From Paenibacillus silvae (lineage in GTDB: Bacteria > Bacillota > Bacilli > Paenibacillales > Paenibacillaceae): a stretch of DNA of 64,000 nt. The position numbers and the translations under genes were made by a program. Numbering within the stretch: position 1 is the first letter of the stretch; each line of letters opens with the position of its first letter. The notes under the pieces were generated by a model. It saw nothing but the letters and a program-made list of their open reading frames with translations, did not search any database and was not told where the DNA came from. Positions 29,412 to 37,899 of the stretch are shown here, piece after piece. The stretch spans positions 868,001 through 932,000 of the forward strand of contig NZ_BMFU01000001.1 of NCBI RefSeq assembly GCF_014639235.1, written 5' to 3'.

Positions 29412-30482
29412 ATGTTGAAATGCTCGTCCAGAACTACTTTCTTTGCCGCATTAACTCTGTTATTACTGCTGTTGTCGGCGTGCTCATCCAATACGTCTGC
29501 ACCATCGACAGCCGAAGATACGACTTCCCAAGCTGGGACAACCGAAGCTGCTGCACCTGCGGAAACCGCCAATCAAACGACCTATCCGCTTACCATAGAA
29601 AACTTCGCTATGTCTGGTGAAGGCGGAGAATGGAAACCCAAAGCACAGGTATTTGATAAAGCACCTGAGCGCGTTGTTGCCAATACTCAATCGGCTGCCG
29701 AAATGCTGATCAAGCTGGGCTTGACGGATAAAATGGTCGGAGTTGCTGCACTTTATGGCGCTGTAACACCCGATGTAGCTGAAGAATTCGCCAAAATTCC
29801 AGTGCTGTCCGAGAATTATGTGGGTAAAGAGCTTGTTGTTGGGGCCAGCCCGGATCTGGTCTTTGGACGAGGTGATCTGTTTGCTGACGCCGACTGGGGC
29901 GTGGGAAGCGTAGACGGACTAAATGAGATGAACATCCGTACCTTCATGCAAACGACCAATCACAAGGGAACACTGGAGAGTCTTTACAACGACATTGCAC
30001 AGCTAGGTAAGATTTTTGACGTGCAAGATAAAGCCACACAATTTATCGACAGCCTGAAAGCACGGGCAGAGGCGATCAAAGCCAGTGTCGCTGATCAGCC
30101 GGAGCACAGCTTTGCGTATATTGTACCCGCTACAGAAGACAGCATTACCGTAAGCAGCATGCAGAACGATACGTATCAGCTTGATGCACTCAGCCTGTTG
30201 AAGCTGAAAAATACATTTGAGGGCGTACAAGGCGAGGTTAGCGTAGAACAGTTGATTACAGCCAATCCGGATTACCTGCTGCTCTCGGCTTACAGCGGAT
30301 CACCCGATATCAACAAGCTGATTCAGAATCTGTATGCCAACCCTGCGCTGCAAAGCATGAAGGCTATTCAGAACAAACAAATCTACGTGACCGATTTCAG
30401 CCAGTTCTGGGGATACGGATATCAAATTATCGACGGTATTGAAAAAATGGAAAAAGAAATGAAGGCTAATCCGATCCAATAG
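29412..30482 (+). CDS. Iron-complex substrate-binding lipoprotein (FecB/TroA-like)
   Basis: About 356 residues. A lipoprotein signal peptide ends at LLLLLLSAC, with Cys near residue 24 as the lipid anchor, followed by a Thr/Ala/Glu-rich linker. The mature part has the periplasmic-binding-protein segments ERVVANTQSAAEMLIKLGL and the second-lobe GYQIIDGIEKM. It captures the iron complex outside the membrane for the FecCD permease encoded divergently. ATG 29412 is preferred because AAAGGGG lies 8 nt upstream; an earlier ATG at 29376 lies within the Fur-controlled leader. There is no clear terminator between it and the next gene. Confidence 0.9.
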   Translation: MLKCSSRTTFFAALTLLLLLLSACSSNTSAPSTAEDTTSQAGTTEAAAPAETANQTTYPLTIENFAMSGEGGEWKPKAQVFDKAPERVVANTQSAAEMLIKLGLTDKMVGVAALYGAVTPDVAEEFAKIPVLSENYVGKELVVGASPDLVFGRGDLFADADWGVGSVDGLNEMNIRTFMQTTNHKGTLESLYNDIAQLGKIFDVQDKATQFIDSLKARAEAIKASVADQPEHSFAYIVPATEDSITVSSMQNDTYQLDALSLLKLKNTFEGVQGEVSVEQLITANPDYLLLSAYSGSPDINKLIQNLYANPALQSMKAIQNKQIYVTDFSQFWGYGYQIIDGIEKMEKEMKANPIQ

Positions 30483-30579
30483 TCTGGTAACTTAACATTT
30501 ACTGCACAAGTGAATTACGTTCATGCATGGATGGACCCGGGAACAAGGAAGACTTCTTCCCCTGTTTTCGAGTCTATGC

Positions 30580-30608
30580 TTGACATTAGTTTGATATCAA
30601 ACTATATT
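30580..30608 (+). promoter_or_regulatory. MarR-gene promoter with perfect 18-bp palindromic operator in its spacer
   Basis: TTGACA (30580-30585), a 17-bp spacer and TATATT (30603-30608). The perfect palindrome TAGTTTGATATCAAACTA occupies 30587-30604. An identical copy lies at 31105-31122 in front of the next gene, which implies autoregulation plus control of that gene. Confidence 0.8.
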
Positions 30609-30614
30609 AGGTGT

Positions 30615-31037
30615 ATGAAAACAAGAGATGCTGTTTCACTTATTTCCAAAATTAAAGAGAAAACCAGTCGTTTTATTTTGACCGAAATGGCGGCACAGGG
30701 CATCCACGATCTGGCTACATCCCATGGGGATATCATCTATGCCCTTTACAACCATCAGCGGTTGACCATGGCCGAGATTGCCCAAAAAATCCGCAAGGAC
30801 AAATCCACGGTAACTGCGCTTGTAGATAAACTGGTGCGAACCGGATATGTTGCTAAAGATCGCGATGCAGCAGACTCACGTATCGTGTATGTAACATTAA
30901 CTGCCAAGGGAGAAGCGTTAAAACCGGTCTTTGAGGATATATCACAGCGAATGCTGGATACCTTCTATGCAGGAATTACAGACGAGGAAAAACAGGAATT
31001 GCTTCGCATTTTAATCAAAATTCACGACAACTTTTAA
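30615..31037 (+). CDS. MarR-family transcriptional regulator
   Basis: 140 residues from ATG 30615. The winged helix-turn-helix covers about residues 40-105: TMAEIAQKIRKDKSTVTALVDKL is the HTH and DRDAADSRIVYVTLT the wing, with dimerisation helices at both ends. By family it is a dimeric repressor released by a phenolic, oxidant or similar ligand. The exact 18-bp palindrome in its own promoter and before the following hydrolase gene makes it the probable repressor of both. The start is unusual: the -10 box is only 6 bp before the ATG and no ribosome site is present, so the mRNA may be leaderless. An upstream in-frame ATG (30510) would lie before the promoter and is rejected. Confidence 0.9.
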   Translation: MKTRDAVSLISKIKEKTSRFILTEMAAQGIHDLATSHGDIIYALYNHQRLTMAEIAQKIRKDKSTVTALVDKLVRTGYVAKDRDAADSRIVYVTLTAKGEALKPVFEDISQRMLDTFYAGITDEEKQELLRILIKIHDNF

Positions 31038-31104
31038 AAAAGCAAGGTCATACAGCCGATATGGATAGTGCTTCGTTTGTTTGACTTTAATTTTTTTACA
31101 ATAA

Positions 31105-31122
31105 TAGTTTGATATCAAACTA
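31105..31122. promoter_or_regulatory. Second copy of the 18-bp MarR-type palindrome
   Basis: TAGTTTGATATCAAACTA, identical to 30587-30604, ends 21 bp before the ATG of the hydrolase gene. TTTACA (31095-31100) directly precedes it, but no convincing -10 box at standard spacing was found. Confidence 0.75.
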
Positions 31123-31143
31123 AATTGAAAAGGAGCATTTTAT

Positions 31144-31965
31144 ATGACGGATTACACACAATACTTGCCTGAACATGAGGCGCACCGGATCGGAAAGCAT
31201 GACCTTTACATGGAAGTATATAAAGGAAGTAAGGCATCTGACTCTGCCACAGGAACTACGCGTGCGCCTCTGTTATTTGTTCACGGGGCATACACGGGCA
31301 GCTGGATGTGGAGCAAATATATCCCTCATTTTGTGGAGCAGGGATGGGACTGTTATGCGATGAATCTGAGAAGTCATTATAAAAGCCGGGTGCTGGATCT
31401 GAGTCGTATTACGGTAGAGGATTACCTGGAGGATATTCGCGAGGTGTTGTCCCTGATGCATGAACCTCCTGTCCTGATCGGCTTCAGCATGGGTGGCATA
31501 CTCAGCCAAAAGATTGCAGAAACTGCTGAATTGGCAGGATTAATTATCATTGACACCAGTATAAGCAAAGAAATCCATGACGCCCTGCCCTATCCAGCAG
31601 CGGACCGAATTCAACCGGGAATGATTATGCCAGCACCTTTACGTGAGGAGCTTGCAACGATTGACGAATCCACGGAAGATATCGCTTTTCAACGTCGGTA
31701 CCTGCAGATGGAATCTGCAAAAGCTTTCCGTACCTTCTCTGTCCTCTGCGGGGCAGAAGGCATATCCATCAACGGGAATCGAATCACCTGTGCCTCTCTA
31801 GTAATCAAAGCCGTGTCGTCCGAGGACGAGGATCGAAGAGGCCAGTTAACTGCGGATCAGCTTGGAGCAAAGTATGCCGGACTCCGGGATACAACGCATA
31901 CAGGCCTGCTTGTTGGCCAGCGTTATAAAGAAGTTGTTGATATCATGCTGGAATGGCTTGATTAG
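31144..31965 (+). CDS. Alpha/beta hydrolase controlled by the MarR regulator
   Basis: 273 residues with the oxyanion-hole segment FVHGAYTGSWMW (~40), the nucleophile elbow GFSMGG (Ser near residue 118) and a late histidine in TTHTGLLVG. The acid is probably in SSEDEDRRG. No signal peptide, so cytosolic. AAAGGAG precedes the ATG. The shared palindrome with the adjacent MarR gene suggests a small detoxification unit, as with MhqR-controlled hydrolases in B. subtilis; the comparison is inference. A strong terminator follows. Confidence 0.85.
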   Translation: MTDYTQYLPEHEAHRIGKHDLYMEVYKGSKASDSATGTTRAPLLFVHGAYTGSWMWSKYIPHFVEQGWDCYAMNLRSHYKSRVLDLSRITVEDYLEDIREVLSLMHEPPVLIGFSMGGILSQKIAETAELAGLIIIDTSISKEIHDALPYPAADRIQPGMIMPAPLREELATIDESTEDIAFQRRYLQMESAKAFRTFSVLCGAEGISINGNRITCASLVIKAVSSEDEDRRGQLTADQLGAKYAGLRDTTHTGLLVGQRYKEVVDIMLEWLD

Positions 31966-31984
31966 ATTAAATTATCACCAGGCA

Positions 31985-32034
31985 AGAGCTGTCTCTAATC
32001 GACAAACTTTACTATGGGACAGCTCTCTTTTCTC
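31985..32034. terminator. Terminator between hydrolase and IscA-like genes
   Basis: AGAGCTGTC (31985-31993) pairs with GACAGCTCT (32018-32026), followed by CTTTTCTC. It ends the plus-strand hydrolase unit and abuts the stop of the convergent gene. Confidence 0.75.
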
Positions 32035-32037
32035 TGT

Positions 32038-32397
32038 TTAATCACACGGCTGAACCTTGCCGCGATCTCGAGCTATTCGGAAGCTGGCTCCGCATCCACA
32101 CGACGCTTTGGCATTGGGATTGTCCATCGTGAACCCTCCTGTCATGCCGCTTTCTTCATAGTCGATCTTCAAACCATCAACGTACGGGACACTGGCTGGG
32201 TAAACCAATATGTTGAAATTATCTTTATGCAGTACGATATCTTCTTCTGTCTGCTGATCTTCCACAACAAGCGTATAGGATAAACCGCTGCAACCGCCTT
32301 CACTCACACCTATTCGCAGAAAAGAAGACTGATTATTGGCGCAGGATAAAATTTGTTTAATATGATGAGATGCTCTGGTGCTAACCTCAATGTTCAT
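32038..32397 (-). CDS. HesB/IscA-family iron-sulfur cluster carrier
   Basis: 119 residues with the three conserved cysteines of A-type carriers: one in EGGCSGLSY (~36) and two in KASCGCGASF (~100), plus the DNPNA segment. Such proteins hold and deliver Fe-S clusters to apo-enzymes. It is not next to suf genes. It is in the same direction as, and 62 bp downstream of, the HxlR-type regulator gene, so the two may share a transcript. ErpA/SufA-like; the precise subclass is not settled. Confidence 0.88.
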   Translation of the reverse strand: MNIEVSTRASHHIKQILSCANNQSSFLRIGVSEGGCSGLSYTLVVEDQQTEEDIVLHKDNFNILVYPASVPYVDGLKIDYEESGMTGGFTMDNPNAKASCGCGASFRIARDRGKVQPCD

Positions 32398-32459
32398 TCT
32401 TAACTCCCCCTAGTTTAAAGATACTGTCCAGATCTTGAATCCGCTATAAATACGCACCT

Positions 32460-32759
32460 TTAATGGAGCAATGCCCATTCCACCAGAAAAGGGATAAAGT
32501 TCGCAAGTGCAGCTCCTCTGGGTGTAAGTTCATAGAAAATTGGTTTGCGATCTGCAAAACATGTCTTCTGAACCAAACCATTCTGTTGAAGATCCTGTAA
32601 TCTTCTGGTAAGAGCCATCTCCGAAATCAAAGGTATGCCTCTGGCAAGCTCACTGAATTTCCTCGGTCCCTGAGAAAGCACAAATAAAATATGGATCGTC
32701 CACTTCGTTCCAATCAGGTGGTAAGCTGTAAAAAGTTTTTCTCTGTTCTCGTTAGGCAA
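32460..32759 (-). CDS. HxlR-family transcriptional regulator
   Basis: 99 residues. It starts at a TTG (32759) that directly follows an in-frame stop, with AGGGGGT 8 nt upstream. The winged helix has the HxlR signatures GTKWTIHILFVLSQGPRKFSEL and LTRRLQDLQQNGLV, then FYELTPRGAAL. Members (YodB, CatR, HypR in Bacillus) sense electrophiles, quinones or disulfide stress through an N-terminal Cys; here the only cysteine is in KTCFADRKP, away from the usual position. The promoter carries the motif AACTAAATACGTTAA shared with the DUF6790-like gene at 20.8 kb. Confidence 0.88.
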   Translation of the reverse strand: MPNENREKLFTAYHLIGTKWTIHILFVLSQGPRKFSELARGIPLISEMALTRRLQDLQQNGLVQKTCFADRKPIFYELTPRGAALANFIPFLVEWALLH

Positions 32760-32799
32760 TCATCGGACCCCCTCTGGCGAGCCATTCCCTCCTGTTATT

Positions 32800-32816
32800 A
32801 GAACTAAATACGTTAA
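32800..32816 (-). promoter_or_regulatory. Candidate autoregulatory operator of the HxlR gene
   Basis: AACTAAATACGTTAA (32802-32816 on the plus strand) matches 13 of 15 bases of 20790-20804 and sits at the same distance (43 bp) from the start codon on the same strand. Confidence 0.5.
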
Positions 32817-32985
32817 CATTGGTACAGCAAAGAGTATGTATACACGTATCGTATTTCGTATGGACCGGATACTTATTAAACATTTTTGTTTACAATGTAT
32901 AAACTAACGTTCCTCTTTGACTTTGTCAACATTTTTATTTAAAATGTAGTGAATCATCGTTTCTTGCTTCAAAGGAGGCAACATC

Positions 32986-33645
32986 ATGAGCGGAAACCAG
33001 GCTAAAAAGGATGTCTCAACTCGCACCCGACGAGCTATTATTGATGCATTGAAGCAGCAAGGCGGAATGGATGTGGTGTCCCTTTCCTCTCAATTTTCAC
33101 TATCGGGAATGGCGATTCGTCAACACCTCAACGGCTTGAAGGAAGAAGGCTTTGTTACTCATATCGAAGAAGCCCGCCCCATGGGACGTCCAACGAAATT
33201 ATGGATATTGACGCCTGCGGCCGATCGCTTTTTCCCCAGCGGTTATTCCGAATTGTCCGTCAGCCTGATTCAATCCATGAAAGAAGCTTTTGGAGAGACC
33301 GGGCTGGATCAGCTGCTCGCTGTTCGCAATCAGAACATGCAGGTGCAGTATGCCCGGCATCTTGAAGGTGCATCGGATATCAAGTCCAAATTGGACAAGC
33401 TCGCCGAAATTCGCACGATGGAGGGTTACATGGCGGAAGTAAAGGAGCAGGATGACGGAAGTCTCCTGTTCATTGAAAAGCATTGTCCCATCTGTGCCGC
33501 AGCCGCTGTATGTACGGGGTTATGCAGAAATGAGCTGCAACTATTCAAAACGGTTCTGGGAGAGGACGTTCAGATTGAGCGGGGAGAATACATTCTGGCC
33601 GGAGGAAGAAACTGCGTTTATTCCGTGAGCCCGGCTCAAAAATAA
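32986..33645 (+). CDS. DeoR/ArsR-like winged-helix regulator with Fe-S-type cysteine cluster
   Basis: 219 residues. The N-terminal winged helix (~10-75) contains LSSQFSLSGMAIRQHLNGLKEEGFV and the wing MGRPTKLWILT. Near the C-terminus lies a cysteine set HCPICAAAAVCTGLC (~165-180) and a further Cys in GGRNCVY, characteristic of the SufR-like group of regulators, which may bind an Fe-S cluster. A regulatory role in iron-sulfur or oxidative-stress control fits the nearby IscA-like gene but is inferred. AAAGGAGG precedes the ATG, and a strong terminator follows. Divergent from the HxlR gene. Confidence 0.85.
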   Translation: MSGNQAKKDVSTRTRRAIIDALKQQGGMDVVSLSSQFSLSGMAIRQHLNGLKEEGFVTHIEEARPMGRPTKLWILTPAADRFFPSGYSELSVSLIQSMKEAFGETGLDQLLAVRNQNMQVQYARHLEGASDIKSKLDKLAEIRTMEGYMAEVKEQDDGSLLFIEKHCPICAAAAVCTGLCRNELQLFKTVLGEDVQIERGEYILAGGRNCVYSVSPAQK

Positions 33646-33686
33646 GCGAAAGAGCAGCCTCATTCGAGATTGCTCTTTCGCTTTTT
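33646..33686 (+). terminator. Terminator after the SufR-like regulator
   Basis: GCGAAAGAGCA (33646-33656) pairs with TGCTCTTTCGC (33671-33681), followed by TTTTT. The stem starts in the stop region and may also serve the convergent permease gene. Confidence 0.85.
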
Positions 33687-33714
33687 GTTGTATATCACGT
33701 ACAGAGGATTCCTG

Positions 33715-35064
33715 TTACTGCTTCACTCTTTTTTTCAACATATAAATGACCGAAACGATCAGGAACCACACAGGTGTAACAAACAATGCCACACGCGTAT
33801 CCTCTGCAAGCGCCAATACAATAATGACAAAGGCCAGAAATGCCAGAATCAACAAATTGGAAAACGGATATAACGGCAGTCTGAAACGACTTTGACGCGC
33901 CAGATCAGGGCGAGTGCGCTTGTAACGCATATGGCAGATGACCATGATGCCCCAGACAAAAATGAAACATACGGTAGACACACTTGTGATCAGTGTAAAT
34001 ACACCTTCCGGCATCACATAATTAAGCACAATCGCGATAAAAATGACAATCGTGGAGAAATAAAGTGCATTGGCTGGAACCTTTCTCTGATTAACACGTG
34101 CAAAGGATTCAGGTGCATTTTGATCCTTGGCCATGGAATAGATCATCCGGCTTGTACTAAAAATCGCACTGTTACAGGCCGATGCCGCCGATGTCAGCAC
34201 GACAAAATTAACCACTCCGGCTGCTGCCGCAATACCTACCGCTGCAAATACCTGTACAAACGGGCTTTCCGTTGGCACAATCGCATTCCATGGATAGATA
34301 CTCATGATAATGAGCAAAGCTCCTACATAGAAAAGCAGCACACGAATCGGTATCTGATTAATGGCTTTGGGAATGACCTTGTCCGGATTTTCCGTTTCTC
34401 CCGCGGTAAGCCCTACAAGCTCCATCCCCACAAAAGCAAAAACAACCATTTGGAACGAAATGATGAAGCCGTGCATTCCATTGGGAAACCATCCCCCGTG
34501 ACTCCACAGGTTAGTAAAGCTTGCCGATCCCTGATTGGTTGTAAATCCGGTAAAGATCATATACAGTCCCACTACGATCAATGCCAGAATAGCGAGCACT
34601 TTAATGAGAGCAAACCAGAATTCCATCTCCCCGAACAGCTTGACCGTCGCCAGGTTCATTACAAGTAAAATGACCAGTGCAATTAATCCCGGCATCCATT
34701 GAGGGATATTGGGAAACCAGAACTGTGTATATAAGCCCACTGCCGTAATATCTGCCATCGCGATGGAAATCCAGCAGAACCAGTAGGTCCAGCCTGTGAT
34801 AAACGCCGCCATATTTCCCAGGTAATCACGAACAAAATCGACAAAGGAATGATACTGCAAATTGCTCAGCAGCAGCTCTCCAAGCGCCCGCATGATCAGG
34901 AATAATACAATGCCTGTAATGATGTACGCCAGCAGAATGGATGGACCGGTTAGCTGGATTGTTTTGCCCGCCCCGAGAAACAAACCCGTTCCGATCGCCC
35001 CTCCAATTGCCATCAGCTGTACATGTCTGTTTTTCAGACCCCTTGTTAACGTTTCTTGCTGCAT
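33715..35064 (-). CDS. cycA: Amino acid permease, D-serine/D-alanine/glycine transporter-like (APC superfamily)
   Basis: About 449 residues with 12 likely membrane helices. The N-terminal signature LMAIGGAIGTGLFLGAGK and the blocks MRALGELLLSN, GWTYWFCW, ATVKLFGEMEFWFA and LTSAASACNSAIFSTSRM match the amino acid-polyamine-organocation family, closest by eye to CycA-type transporters of D-alanine, D-serine and glycine. It is an inner-membrane, ion-coupled importer. The start at 35064 is chosen because the family's N-terminus begins there; the longer frame to 35121 adds 19 Cys/Trp-rich residues upstream of the first helix. The ribosome site is weak (GTGGTGG). The substrate is an inference from similarity. 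Confidence 0.85.
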   Translation of the reverse strand: MQQETLTRGLKNRHVQLMAIGGAIGTGLFLGAGKTIQLTGPSILLAYIITGIVLFLIMRALGELLLSNLQYHSFVDFVRDYLGNMAAFITGWTYWFCWISIAMADITAVGLYTQFWFPNIPQWMPGLIALVILLVMNLATVKLFGEMEFWFALIKVLAILALIVVGLYMIFTGFTTNQGSASFTNLWSHGGWFPNGMHGFIISFQMVVFAFVGMELVGLTAGETENPDKVIPKAINQIPIRVLLFYVGALLIIMSIYPWNAIVPTESPFVQVFAAVGIAAAAGVVNFVVLTSAASACNSAIFSTSRMIYSMAKDQNAPESFARVNQRKVPANALYFSTIVIFIAIVLNYVMPEGVFTLITSVSTVCFIFVWGIMVICHMRYKRTRPDLARQSRFRLPLYPFSNLLILAFLAFVIIVLALAEDTRVALFVTPVWFLIVSVIYMLKKRVKQ

Positions 35065-35250
35065 GGTACACCACCACTCTCTTTCTGCGCATGCTCTCTG
35101 TGATGCAAAATAATATACCATCTAATATATAATAATCTTCCCCGAATACCTATCATTCTTTTTGATTATTTTTATTTGACTATTTTTATAATGAAGCGGA
35201 TTTCGATTCGTGTATGACTACAATTATTATCGAGGTCAGTGGAATGTAAA

Positions 35251-35285
35251 CAAGCTGCCGCCTGTTTGAGACAGACAGCAGCTTG
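35251..35285 (-). terminator. Terminator of the sulfur-oxidation unit
   Basis: On the minus strand CAAGCTGCTG pairs with CGGCAGCTTG, followed by TTTACATT. It lies 36 bp after the stop of the flavoprotein gene ending at 35321. Confidence 0.7.
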
Positions 35286-35320
35286 AAGTTGCCTAACCTT
35301 TTTTCAGTTTGTTGCGGGGA

Positions 35321-36526
35321 TCAATCCCCTCCCTCGTACCACAGCTCCAGCGGCAGACCGACCAGCGACTTGCCAATCCACTCTCTGGCAATGTTGTTGG
35401 AGGGACCCATGGCGATGCCTGCACGCGCGTCACGGAAGAGGCGTTCAAACACGCCTTTTTTATAACCATAACCTCCGGTAACATCCAGCGCTGCTTTGGT
35501 CGCTTTGTTAGCAACTTCCGCAGCATGAATTTTGAACTCAACCAGCTGCAGGAACAGCTCGACTTGCGGTCTTCCCTGTGCCTGAAGTTCGTCCAGCTGC
35601 TTCGCAAGAGATAACTGCCACGGCTTCAGGCTGGAGACCAGCACTTTCACTTCAGCCAACTGCTGGCGGATAATCTGGTAGTCAGCCAAGCGCTTGTTAA
35701 AGTCGCGATGAACCATGCCCTTCACATATTCGGATGCAGCCTCAAGTGCTGCCTCGGCAACTCCAAGCCAGGTGGAGCCCAGACCGATCAGATATACGGG
35801 AGATACACCACTTTCCAGAATTTCGCGCCCCTGTCCCTCCGTACCTAGTTTATCCTGAGCTGCAATCCGGACGCCTTTGTATGTGATCGGGCCACTATGG
35901 TTCCCCCGAACCCCGAGTGCATCCCATACCCCCGAAGTAATGCCTTCCAGTTGTCCATCGACAAGGAAAAAGCTCACATCTGTCGGCGTCTGTGCTCCTG
36001 GCGTGCGGGTCTGGGTCACATAAAAATCAGCTTGTCCCGAGCTTGTCGTGAACGACTTTTCGGCATTCAAAATGTAATCCTCTCCGTCTCGGGAAGCCTC
36101 ACTGAAATTAAACCACCAGTGACCTCCCGAAGCGCGCTCGCTAGTAGAGTACGTACCAATGGCCCCATTGCGTACCGGCTTTAGCCAGCGCTCCTTCTGA
36201 TCCTCATTTCCGTAGAGGGCTATTGTCTGAACAGCTCCGACATGCATGACATACACCAGTGAAGTCGAAGGGCATCCCTTGGCAATTTCTTCTGCCGCAA
36301 TCGCAAAGGCAACATGATCCAGTCCGCGTCCATCAAAGCGCTCGGGAATCAGCACGCCATTCCACCCGGTCTCGGCAAGCACGGCCAGATTCTCACGCGG
36401 GAAGCGTCCCTCACGGTCAATCAGCTCTGCACGTGGTTTAATGACTTCGTCGACAATGCCCCGAATTTCAGCTCTCAATTGCTCATAGTCATGCAGGGTG
36501 TGGATCGTGTTTGATTGAATACTCAT
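35321..36526 (-). CDS. Acyl-CoA-dehydrogenase-like flavoprotein (SfnB/SfnC/DszC-type)
   Basis: 401 residues with the ACAD fold: an N-terminal helical domain, the middle-strand region GTYSTSERASGGHWWF and the C-terminal TGGYGYKKGVFERLFRDARAG, which normally contacts the flavin. In place of true fatty-acid dehydrogenases, members of this branch include flavin-dependent oxygenases of organosulfur metabolism. The company of SfnG and SsuD here supports oxidation of a sulfur compound using reduced FMN from a separate reductase. It is the last gene of its unit, 123 bp after sfnG, with a terminator behind it. Exact reaction unknown. Confidence 0.85.
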   Translation of the reverse strand: MSIQSNTIHTLHDYEQLRAEIRGIVDEVIKPRAELIDREGRFPRENLAVLAETGWNGVLIPERFDGRGLDHVAFAIAAEEIAKGCPSTSLVYVMHVGAVQTIALYGNEDQKERWLKPVRNGAIGTYSTSERASGGHWWFNFSEASRDGEDYILNAEKSFTTSSGQADFYVTQTRTPGAQTPTDVSFFLVDGQLEGITSGVWDALGVRGNHSGPITYKGVRIAAQDKLGTEGQGREILESGVSPVYLIGLGSTWLGVAEAALEAASEYVKGMVHRDFNKRLADYQIIRQQLAEVKVLVSSLKPWQLSLAKQLDELQAQGRPQVELFLQLVEFKIHAAEVANKATKAALDVTGGYGYKKGVFERLFRDARAGIAMGPSNNIAREWIGKSLVGLPLELWYEGGD

Positions 36527-36600
36527 TGCGTCATCTCTCCTCTAATTAAAATAGAAATTCATCCCTCAATAACACGGATACAGAAGTGCCAATCCAACCC

Positions 36601-36620
36601 AATTCAATTCAATTCAATTC
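36601..36620. repeat. Four tandem AATTC units
   Basis: Perfect pentanucleotide AATTC repeated four times between sfnG and the flavoprotein gene on their minus-strand transcript; a possible slippage site only. Confidence 0.9.
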
Positions 36621-36649
36621 ATTCCATCTATTAAAAATTGATGGTTTGC

Positions 36650-37726
36650 TCAGGTAGTCGTAACCCGGTTCAGCGCAGCCTCCTTCTCTTTAACCAGCGG
36701 GATGACCTTCTCGCCGAAAGCCTGAATATCCTCATCGTAATGAAGAAAGCCGATCAGAACGAGGTCTACTCCAATCTTTTTCAACGCAATGATGCGGTCT
36801 GCCACCTGTTCGGGGGTACCAATCAAGCCTGTTTTGAACCCGTCATTATATTGCACCAGGTCGTCGAAATTCGAATTTGCCCACATTCCCTCCTGTTCAG
36901 GGGATGCTTTGCCTGCGAATTGAACCTGACTGCGAAAGCCCTCCACGGCCTCGGGGTCAGCATATCGAATAATCTGACGCAGTACCTCCACGGCTTCTTC
37001 TTCCGTATCCCGCACGATAGCAAATGCATTGACTCCGAATCGCAGCTTACGGTTATAGGACGCAGCCCGCTTGGTCACATCCTCGATCTGGGTACGGAAA
37101 CCATCGATGGTATTCCCGTTCATTAAATACCAATCCGAGACTCGTGCAGCCATGTCGCGTGCAGCCGCCGAATTTCCTCCCTGAAACACGGGGGGAAGTG
37201 CAACAGGTTTGGGTTTGTGCGGCGCTTCATGAATACGGTAAAAGTCACCCTGGTGATTGGCTTGGTCTTGCGTCCACAGCTCCTTCAGCACACGGATGAA
37301 CTCTTCGGAGCGACGATAACGCTCGTTATGGTCCAGCCACGGTTCTCCGAATCCATGAAACTCACCCTTGAACCAGCCGCTGACAATATTTACGGCAACC
37401 CGCCCTTGGCTGATATGATCAATCGTCGTGATCGCTTTTGCTACCGGACCGGGATGCCATAATCCTGGCAATATGGCCGCTATCAGCTTCAAACGTTCTG
37501 TAACCACCGCGAGCGCAGAGGCCAGAGCAATGGCTTCCAGTTGATTTTCAGCCCCATAGCTGGCCATAAATCTGGTTTGCAATAACGCATAATCAAAGCC
37601 CGCTTCTTCTGCGATTCTGGCATACCTTGCGTTATCCTCAAATGACCAGCCTGTTTTTTGCGGGATGCTGGAGATAACCAGACCGCCGCTTACATTCGGA
37701 ACCCAATACGCAAATTGCATGGACAT
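36650..37726 (-). CDS. sfnG: FMNH2-dependent dimethyl sulfone monooxygenase (luciferase-like)
   Basis: 358 residues of the bacterial-luciferase fold. The N-terminus FAYWVPNVSGGLV and the segments AAILPGLWHPG, GRVAVNIVSGWFKGEFHGFGEPWLDHNERY and QGGNSAAARDMAAR match SfnG, which uses FMNH2 and O2 to convert dimethyl sulfone to methanesulfinate. GAGGTG precedes ATG 37726. It is separated from ssuD upstream by a terminator (37799-37837), so it probably starts a second transcript with the ACAD-like gene. Methanesulfinate/-sulfonate made here would feed SsuD-type chemistry. The named reaction rests on family similarity. Confidence 0.85.
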   Translation of the reverse strand: MSMQFAYWVPNVSGGLVISSIPQKTGWSFEDNARYARIAEEAGFDYALLQTRFMASYGAENQLEAIALASALAVVTERLKLIAAILPGLWHPGPVAKAITTIDHISQGRVAVNIVSGWFKGEFHGFGEPWLDHNERYRRSEEFIRVLKELWTQDQANHQGDFYRIHEAPHKPKPVALPPVFQGGNSAAARDMAARVSDWYLMNGNTIDGFRTQIEDVTKRAASYNRKLRFGVNAFAIVRDTEEEAVEVLRQIIRYADPEAVEGFRSQVQFAGKASPEQEGMWANSNFDDLVQYNDGFKTGLIGTPEQVADRIIALKKIGVDLVLIGFLHYDEDIQAFGEKVIPLVKEKEAALNRVTTT

Positions 37727-37798
37727 GTTGAATCACCTCTTCAATGGAATGATTTATAGTCAAGGGCCAAGGCCCTCTCTACCAGAGCGGAATGCAGC

Positions 37799-37837
37799 AA
37801 AAAAGACACCTTCAACCTATACATGTGAGGTGCCTTT
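37799..37837 (-). terminator. Terminator after ssuD
   Basis: On the minus strand AAAGGCACCTC pairs with GAAGGTGTCTTTT-type sequence (one G-T pair) and runs into TTTTTT. It splits the sulfur cluster into two transcripts. Confidence 0.7.
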
Positions 37838-37899
37838 AGTTCGTCTAATCGGCTAGAATATGATGTTTTCAATGGAGATATCGTAAAAAGCAGACGGCA

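Noticed and set aside
36601..36620. AATTC tandem repeat as a phase-variation switch
   Set aside because: Only four units, in an untranslated gap and not in a promoter spacer or reading frame.
37727..37899. S-box/SAM riboswitch near the sulfur genes
   Set aside because: The hairpin here is a simple terminator for ssuD; no conserved riboswitch core was found.
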